From Pseudomonadota bacterium (GTDB lineage Bacteria > Pseudomonadota > Gammaproteobacteria > Burkholderiales > Methylophilaceae), in assembly GCA_029782295.1 (NCBI GenBank), contig JAKOVB010000067.1, positions 270,441 to 334,440 on the forward strand: DNA of 64,000 nt, read 5' to 3'. Shown here in pieces: positions 58,865 through 64,000 of the stretch. The position numbers were made by a program, and so were the translations under genes. Within the stretch, counting starts at the first letter, position 1; the number at the start of each line of letters is the position of its first letter. Under the pieces are notes generated by a model. That model ran no database searches and was not told where the DNA came from. It saw only the letters and a list, made by a program, of their open reading frames with translations.

Positions 58865-59470
58865 ATGAAAATACATCAGAAATTTATGCAAGTATCATTA
58901 CTGACCGCAATGCTGGTGGTTGTACCAATTCAAGCGAAAGCGGCAACGTTGTCCAATCTGCTGGATACCATCGGAACAGGGTGGTCGCAGACTTCCTTTG
59001 AGGCCTTGTCAAATGCCGGTTGGAATTCTGTTGGCCAGTCTTTGGATTTCACTCTGGTCTATGAAAACCCATCCAAGTCCCCATGGCAGACGTTCAGTAT
59101 TTCTGAATATTCCGGACCCACTGGCGGGCATGAAGAGGATGGGAACTCGTTTAATACGCTGATTTTTGACGCACCTGACAAAATTGGGGCGACTGAGACC
59201 CATGTCCTCGCCGGTGAGTTGTTTGGAGCATCCTTCGGTAGCAATAAGAAGGGAAAGAGCTATGGTAACGACGATGTCAAAGTTTTTGTGGATGCCACGG
59301 GTGATCGTCTGGCATTTGTGAGGGAAAACACCAGCGAGCATGGTACCTTCAATGGAATGCTGGTCTCCATGGCAGTGTCTCCTGTCCCGGAGCCAGATGC
59401 ATGGATGATGTTGACATCTGGACTTGGAGTTTTAGGGTTCCTTGTCTATCGGCGTAGAAGAGATGATTAA
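58865..59470 (+). CDS. PEP-CTERM protein 3
   Basis: A 201-residue exported protein from ATG 58865 with TAGGGG upstream (58851-58856); a longer frame begins at 58835. Signal peptide about 1-26 (VSLLTAMLVVVPIQAKAA). The mature part has VYENPSKSPWQTFSISEYSG and ETHVLAGELFGASFG; the C-terminal signal is VPEPDAWMMLTSGLGVLGFL then YRRRRDD. A strong terminator follows the stop, isolating it from epsD. Confidence 0.9.
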   Translation: MKIHQKFMQVSLLTAMLVVVPIQAKAATLSNLLDTIGTGWSQTSFEALSNAGWNSVGQSLDFTLVYENPSKSPWQTFSISEYSGPTGGHEEDGNSFNTLIFDAPDKIGATETHVLAGELFGASFGSNKKGKSYGNDDVKVFVDATGDRLAFVRENTSEHGTFNGMLVSMAVSPVPEPDAWMMLTSGLGVLGFLVYRRRRDD

Positions 59471-59477
59471 TTTATGG

Positions 59478-59513
59478 AAAGACTACGGCGCGGAAACGCG
59501 CCGTAGTCTTTTT
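59478..59513 (+). terminator. Strong rho-independent terminator
   Basis: A perfect 15-bp stem (AAAGACTACGGCGCG at 59478-59492 with its complement at 59497-59511) encloses the stable tetraloop GAAA, followed by T residues. It separates the PEP-CTERM 3 transcript from epsD. Confidence 0.92.
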
Positions 59514-59579
59514 AATGGTATTAACCAGAGTGATTCTGGTAATATTTTTTTCAATTCTAAAAACAAAGCAAGGTACTCA

Positions 59580-60542
59580 ATGAATCGTCATTCCTCTCTC
59601 AGGTCAATTTTGGCTCTGATCATGCTGGTGCTTGTTGCTAGTGCATGTGGAAAAAAAGACCATGCAGGGGCTACTCAGGTGGTGGCCAAAGTGAATGGAG
59701 ATGAAATATCAATTCATCAACTCAACTTCAAGTTGAGTCAGATGGGACAGATCAGTCCTGAACAATCAAAGGAAGTGTCCAAAAAAGTCCTTGATCGATT
59801 GATTGATCAGCAACTGATTGTCCAGAAAGCGCGTGAAGCCAAGCTAGATCGTGATCCGCGTGTATTACAGGCTTTGGAAAACGCCAAGCGAGAAATTCTT
59901 GTGCAGGCGTATATCGAGCAGCAGTTGTCGGCAGCTAAGAAACCGTCCGAGGCTGAGGTAAGCGAGTTTTACAGCAAACACCCAGAGTTGTTTGAACACC
60001 GTCATGTTTATAAGCTCCAGGAATTGGCGGTTGCCATCAAGCCCGACAGCGTTGCGGAGCTTGAGCCTGTGGTTAAGTCTGCAAAAAACCTGTCCGACGT
60101 CGCGAATTGGTTGAAAGAGAAGAATATCGAGTTCAAGGCTAATGCTGACGTCCGGGCAGCGGAGCAGCTTCCGATCGGTCTGCTTTCAAAACTAGGTGAG
60201 ATGAAAGAGGGCGAGATGGTGATTATTCCAGCCCAGAATTTCATCAATGTCCTGATGATGGCAGGATCTCAGGAACAGCCGTTAACCAGGGAAAAAGCGA
60301 CCCCATTGATTGAACAGTATTTACTGGGTCAGCATAGGGCTGAAATTGCCAAACAGCAGGAGGGTAAACTGCGTCAGGATGCAAAGATTGAATATTTGGG
60401 CGCATTTGCCGATAAAGAACCTTTAGCCCCTGCTGAAGCTGTCGAGGTTAACAAGGACGCAAAGCCCAAGGTGCAGCAGGGGGAATCCAAGCCAAATGCG
60501 CCTGCGACCGGGCATATTGAGAAGGGCCTCTCAGGCCTCTGA
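59580..60542 (+). CDS. epsD: EpsD-family peptidyl-prolyl isomerase-like lipoprotein
   Basis: A 320-residue protein from ATG 59580. Its signal peptide ends in a lipobox-like VLVASACGKK, so a lipoprotein with Cys at about residue 24. SurA/parvulin-like parts: VVAKVNGDEISIHQLNFKL, VLDRLIDQQLIVQKAREA and SEFYSKHPELFEHRHVYKLQ. The C-terminal 50 residues are rich in Pro, Ala and Lys. Known EpsD members sit at the head of exosortase-type exopolysaccharide clusters, probably folding export components in the periplasm. It is 32 bases before epsE. Confidence 0.9.
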   Translation: MNRHSSLRSILALIMLVLVASACGKKDHAGATQVVAKVNGDEISIHQLNFKLSQMGQISPEQSKEVSKKVLDRLIDQQLIVQKAREAKLDRDPRVLQALENAKREILVQAYIEQQLSAAKKPSEAEVSEFYSKHPELFEHRHVYKLQELAVAIKPDSVAELEPVVKSAKNLSDVANWLKEKNIEFKANADVRAAEQLPIGLLSKLGEMKEGEMVIIPAQNFINVLMMAGSQEQPLTREKATPLIEQYLLGQHRAEIAKQQEGKLRQDAKIEYLGAFADKEPLAPAEAVEVNKDAKPKVQQGESKPNAPATGHIEKGLSGL

Positions 60543-60574
60543 CTCAAAACTAAATAAAAACGGGGATTTGATAT

Positions 60575-61618
60575 ATGCGCAAGCTGCTTCTGATGTTCAC
60601 CATGCTTCTGCTTTCGATTAACGCATATGCACAGAATGCAAAGCAGGATTACGTCATCGGACCAGGCGATATGGTTCGTATTACCGTCTATGGAAACCAG
60701 GACCTGACAACCGAAACCCGTGTTTCAGCCTCTGGAACCGTGTCATTCCCGTTGTTGGGTGAGGTTGCGGTTGGTGGTTTGGCAACTGGTGACGCGGAAC
60801 GGAAAGTGGCGAATGGCCTTGAGACAGGCGGCTTCGTGAAGCAGCCACAGGTTAATTTTGTGGTCTTGCAATTCCAGAGCCAGATGGTTTCTGTGCTGGG
60901 GGATGTCAACAAGCCAGGGCGATACTCCCTTGACCGCCCAAGCACTCTGACGGATGTGTTGGCGCTTGCAGGCGGGGCCACAGTCAATGGTTCAGAAATT
61001 GTGACTGTGACCAGTCACGGTGCGGGAAAATCAGAAAAGCATGAGTATGATCTTGGCGCGTGGTTCGACCATGGGGATGCGAGTCAGAATCCGCAGGTGC
61101 ATGGTGATGAAATCGTCTTTGTCGAAGCGCGTGAGGTCTCTGTCCTGGGGCAGGTGAATCGCCCGGGTAAGTATTCAGTCGTAAGCGGTGTCCGCAATGT
61201 TGGTGACTTCCTTGCCATGGCTGGCGGTGTAGCTCCCGGTGGAGCCGACACGATAGTCGTGACCATGGTGCGTGATGGAAAGACCACCAAGCAGGAACTG
61301 GATGTGGATCAGCTCTTCAAGTCCGGGAATACTGCATCCAATCTGATGCTGCGTGCCGGTGACATGATTTACGTGCCGCGTCAGCCGATGTTTTATATTT
61401 ACGGTGAAGTGGCACGTCCGGGCGCTTTCCGTCTTGAAAGAAACATGAACGTCTTTCAGGCGTTGTCTGTGGGCGGCGGGCTGACGCCACGCGGGACCGA
61501 GCGTGGCATCAAGATCAAGCGCCGCGATGCGGAGGGTAAATTGCAAACTGTGGATGCCAGTGGATCAGACTCGCTGCAACCCGATGATGTGGTTTACGTA
61601 AAAGAAAGCCTTTTCTAA
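60575..61618 (+). CDS. epsE: Polysaccharide export outer membrane protein EpsE (Wza-like)
   Basis: A 347-residue exported protein: signal peptide about 1-19 (MLLLSINAYAQ), then the polysaccharide-export domain DYVIGPGDMVRITVYGNQDL and three SLBB domains (VSVLGDVNKPGRYSLDRPST; VSVLGQVNRPGKYSVVSGVR; FYIYGEVARPGAFRLERNMN). It lacks an N-terminal lipid Cys. Wza-type proteins form the outer membrane channel for the polymer. It is followed 9 bases later by epsF. Confidence 0.95.
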   Translation: MRKLLLMFTMLLLSINAYAQNAKQDYVIGPGDMVRITVYGNQDLTTETRVSASGTVSFPLLGEVAVGGLATGDAERKVANGLETGGFVKQPQVNFVVLQFQSQMVSVLGDVNKPGRYSLDRPSTLTDVLALAGGATVNGSEIVTVTSHGAGKSEKHEYDLGAWFDHGDASQNPQVHGDEIVFVEAREVSVLGQVNRPGKYSVVSGVRNVGDFLAMAGGVAPGGADTIVVTMVRDGKTTKQELDVDQLFKSGNTASNLMLRAGDMIYVPRQPMFYIYGEVARPGAFRLERNMNVFQALSVGGGLTPRGTERGIKIKRRDAEGKLQTVDASGSDSLQPDDVVYVKESLF

Positions 61619-61627
61619 GACGACACT

Positions 61628-63007
61628 ATGAATCTTGCTCAATTCCTTCTGATTCTTCGTGCGCGCTCAAAAGTGATCGGGATCACTTTTGCGGTCGTGG
61701 TTTTGACAACGCTGGTGGTGAGTTTGCTGATGCCGAAATCCTACACGGCAACCACCACGCTCGTGCTGAACTACAAGGGAGTCGATCCGGTTACAGGCCT
61801 TTCAATCCCTGCGCAGTTGATGCCTGGATATATGGCAACCCAGACGGACATTATTACCAGCCGCAATGTGGCCATCAAAGTGGTGGATCAGCTGAAGTTT
61901 GCAGAGAACCCGATTGCCAAGCAGCAGTTTATGGATGCGACCGGTGGCAAGGGGGATATCAAGGCCTGGTTGGGGAATCTTCTCCTTAGGAAACTTGACG
62001 TCAAGCCCTCCCGTGAAAGCAGCGTGCTGGAAATTTCGTTTACAGGGAATGATCCTGAGTTTGCTGCTGCGGTGGCAAATGCATTTGCCACCGCCTATCA
62101 GCAGGTCAATCTGCAGTTGAAGGTAGATCCTGCCATCAAGGCGGCAGAGTTTCTGGGTGACCAGACCAAGGTCCTTCGTGAAAACCTGGAAGCCGCCCAA
62201 GCGAGACTCTCGAAATACCAGCAGGAAAAAGGCCTGACTGGGGTCATGGAACATATGGATGTCGAAACTTCCCGCCTGAATGACCTTGCGACTCAGCTTG
62301 TGATGGCGCAGTCTCAATCCTATGAAGCAAGTTCCCGTCAAGTGACTGGAAATTCCGATACATCGCCTGACGTGGCGGCGAACCCGGTCGTGCAAAACCT
62401 TCGGATTGATATTGCACGCTCCGAATCCAAGCTGTCCGATCTGTCCCAGCGTCTCGGTACCAGCCACCCGCAATACCTGTCAGCAAAGGCTGAACTGGAC
62501 AAGCTCAAGGGTCAATTGGCCGAGGAAGCAGCCAAAACCTCCAGCACGATCGGAAGTTCAGCACGCATTCAGAAGCAGCGTGAAGCACAGCTTCGAGCAG
62601 AACTGGCTGAGCAGAAGAAGCGTGTTCTAGAATTGAATCGCGCACGTGATGAATTTTCTGTGCTTCAGCGCGATGTGGAAAATGCGCAACGGGCACTGGA
62701 TACGGCAAGCCAGCGTTTGACACAGACGAGTCTTGAGGGAAATGCGAACCAGTCCGAAGTGGCTGTGTTGAACCCCGCAACTCCTCCTGATCGGCCTTCC
62801 AGCCCTAAGCTGCTGCTGAATATGATGCTTTCTGTGTTCCTGGGGACGATGCTGGGGCTTGGCTTTGGACTGCTGTCCGAGATGCTGGATCGCAGAATCC
62901 GCAGCCGTAGTGATGTCAGTGATTTGCTTGGGATTCCCGTCTTCGCTGTCATTGAGAGCGGAAAAGCCATCAAATCTGGAAAACGAATTTTTGGTTTTGC
63001 ACGTTGA
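61628..63007 (+). CDS. epsF: Chain-length determinant protein EpsF (Wzz/PCP-type)
   Basis: A 459-residue protein with two membrane helices (about 18-38 and 397-420) flanking a long periplasmic coiled coil (LREAQARLS-type heptads; [20 protein letters not shown]). Conserved N-terminal Wzz region [20 protein letters not shown] and C-terminal P-rich [19 protein letters not shown]. It controls polymer length and partners with the EpsG ATPase that starts just after its end. Confidence 0.94.
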   Translation: MNLAQFLLILRARSKVIGITFAVVVLTTLVVSLLMPKSYTATTTLVLNYKGVDPVTGLSIPAQLMPGYMATQTDIITSRNVAIKVVDQLKFAENPIAKQQFMDATGGKGDIKAWLGNLLLRKLDVKPSRESSVLEISFTGNDPEFAAAVANAFATAYQQVNLQLKVDPAIKAAEFLGDQTKVLRENLEAAQARLSKYQQEKGLTGVMEHMDVETSRLNDLATQLVMAQSQSYEASSRQVTGNSDTSPDVAANPVVQNLRIDIARSESKLSDLSQRLGTSHPQYLSAKAELDKLKGQLAEEAAKTSSTIGSSARIQKQREAQLRAELAEQKKRVLELNRARDEFSVLQRDVENAQRALDTASQRLTQTSLEGNANQSEVAVLNPATPPDRPSSPKLLLNMMLSVFLGTMLGLGFGLLSEMLDRRIRSRSDVSDLLGIPVFAVIESGKAIKSGKRIFGFAR

Positions 63008-63039
63008 TAGAACAGAGTCGCGTAAGGAAAGCAAACTCC

Positions 63040-63933
63040 ATGGATAACAATGTAATCAATGTGACGGATCTGGTGAAAGTGTCTGAAACCTCTTCCAATT
63101 TTGGAGGGAAGGGTAACATTGGCTTGCTGCTGCTGCAGTTGGGGAAGATTTCGGTGGAAGATGCCGAGAAAATTCTTCGAACGCAATCGGAGCTGGGGTT
63201 GCGGTTTGGGGATGCGGCAGTCAAATTGGGATTGGTGACTGAGGCCGATATCAGCCAGGCCCTTGCAATGCAATTCGACTATCCTTATTTGCAGCCTGGG
63301 CAAGGGGATTTCAGTCCCGAGCTTGTTGCGGCTTATCAACCGTTTACACAGCAGGTTGAAGCGTTGCGTGCCTTGAGAAGCCAGTTGATGCTGCGCTGGT
63401 TCTCCGAAGGATACAAGTCACTGGCCATTGTCAGTGCAAATCCAGGCGAAGGTGCCAGCCTGCTGGCTGCCAATCTCGCCATCGTATTTTCACAGTTGGG
63501 GCAGCGTACCTTGCTGGTCGATGCGAATTTGCGTGATCCCCACCAGAAGCAATACTTCAACCTCAAGGAAAATCGTGGTTTTTCTGACATCCTTGCCGCT
63601 CGTGCGGGCATGGAAGTGATTACCAAGGTTGAATCTTTTGTCGATTTGTCCGTGCTCGGCGCGGGGACCGTTCCTCCCAACCCTCAGGAACTCCTCAGTC
63701 GTGACACCTTTACCCAATTCATGAACCAGGCGCTGACGCAATATGATGTGATTCTGGTCGATGTGACGCCTGCAAATGTAACCTCGGATGCACAGCCGGC
63801 CGTTGCGCGTTGCGGTGGTGCCTTGCTGGTGTCCAGGATGAACAGCACACGACTCGATGACCTTGCTGAAGCGCGTGACCAAATTACCGTCACGGGTGCA
63901 CGTGTGGTTGGCGCCGTCATCAACGACTTCTAA
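63040..63933 (+). CDS. epsG: EpsG-type capsule kinase-like ATPase with degenerate Walker A
   Basis: A 297-residue protein from ATG 63040 (the frame opens at 63004 and would overlap epsF). N-terminal GspE-like segment (GNIGLLLLQLGKISVEDAEK) and then a BY-kinase-like fold: SLAIVSANPGEGASLLAANL, RTLLVDANLRDPHQ and YDVILVDVTPANV. The Walker A normally has GEGKS; here residue 139 is Ala in place of Lys, and Walker A' DxD reads DAN. There is no C-terminal tyrosine cluster. It is probably a modulator of EpsF rather than a normal kinase. It precedes the window-end gene. Confidence 0.9.
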   Translation: MDNNVINVTDLVKVSETSSNFGGKGNIGLLLLQLGKISVEDAEKILRTQSELGLRFGDAAVKLGLVTEADISQALAMQFDYPYLQPGQGDFSPELVAAYQPFTQQVEALRALRSQLMLRWFSEGYKSLAIVSANPGEGASLLAANLAIVFSQLGQRTLLVDANLRDPHQKQYFNLKENRGFSDILAARAGMEVITKVESFVDLSVLGAGTVPPNPQELLSRDTFTQFMNQALTQYDVILVDVTPANVTSDAQPAVARCGGALLVSRMNSTRLDDLAEARDQITVTGARVVGAVINDF

Positions 63934-63940
63934 ACGCAGC

Positions 63941-64000
63941 ATGTCACTGGCCACAACGCAAGGCGATGGAAAATGGCCAGTATGGTTGAATGAATGGACG
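63941..64000 (+). CDS. Start of the next gene, probably exosortase B, partial
   Basis: Twenty codons from ATG 63941, seven bases after the epsG stop, read MSLATTQGDGKWPVWLNEWT and continue to the window end. The tryptophan-rich start resembles exosortases, and epsG is usually followed by xrtB in this type of locus. The assignment rests on context only. Confidence 0.45.
   Translation, partial: MSLATTQGDGKWPVWLNEWT

Overview
The window looks like a chromosome segment from a Gram-negative betaproteobacterium, most likely in or near the Nitrosomonadales (Gallionella/Sulfuricella-like). The pointers are an EpsL/EpsD/EpsE/EpsF/EpsG exopolysaccharide locus with PEP-CTERM proteins (the exosortase-B type of locus), a PilY1 minor-pilin operon, an IHF-type DNA-bending protein, a Csp-like copper protein and many c-di-GMP enzymes. 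The taxonomic placement is inference; no rRNA or ribosomal protein gene is present.

Layout. 1-2283 (minus): an operon STAS protein, ODP-type metallo-beta-lactamase-fold protein, GGDEF protein (cut by the window edge). 2659-16491: core-like and visibly more GC-rich from about 3500: SOUL protein, beta-CASP nuclease, Crp/Fnr regulator, pentapeptide-repeat protein, glycine-zipper protein, RCK potassium channel with a small membrane protein, CYTH-CHAD/ParA/SixA operon, phosphoglycerate-mutase-like protein, recJ, tpiA, secG and tRNA-Leu(GAG). Immediately after the tRNA the composition becomes AT-richer.

16640-24103 (plus): a two-gene membrane/PAS sensor without an output domain, a 77-residue protein, then a tightly coupled operon: degenerate receiver (Glu in place of the phospho-Asp), YaiO-type TPR/beta-barrel, HEAT-repeat membrane protein, processive family-2 glycosyltransferase and an exported barrel-like putative glycosidase. 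This looks like a complete but uncharacterised polysaccharide synthesis/export machine. 24118-35482 (minus): a membrane dual-specificity phosphatase-TPR fusion, a TonB-like protein, the type IV pilus assembly operon pilE-fimT-pilV-pilW-pilX-pilY1, a short FimV-like LysM protein and a 54-residue membrane protein. 35835-46871: signalling: an HDOD-GAF-histidine kinase paired with a receiver-PAS-GGDEF-EAL protein, a lytic transglycosylase, a lone receiver with a triple-PAS NarX-type kinase, a Csp-like copper protein, a GGDEF gene broken by an amber codon exactly inside its active-site motif, and an IHF-beta-like gene.

47372-51797 (plus): a compact, more GC-rich accessory cassette almost entirely of phosphoester hydrolases: metallophosphoesterase, zinc-ribbon protein, HAD phosphatase of the RNA-repair-associated type, two dual-specificity phosphatases and two DEDD exonucleases, with a 17-bp perfect hairpin and a small inserted ORF flanked by a 25-bp repeat. 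52179-54480: an isolated gspG and an intact-looking IS200/IS605 element (tnpA and tnpB). 54871-64000 (plus): the exopolysaccharide locus: epsL, a pilin-like gene, three PEP-CTERM proteins, a cyclic-nucleotide-type Crp regulator, epsD, epsE, epsF, epsG and the first codons of the next gene (probably the exosortase).

The main theme is surface biology (two polysaccharide machines, type IV pili, PEP-CTERM proteins) under dense c-di-GMP and two-component control. The best candidates for undescribed systems are the receiver/YaiO/HEAT/glycosyltransferase operon and the phosphoester-hydrolase cassette.
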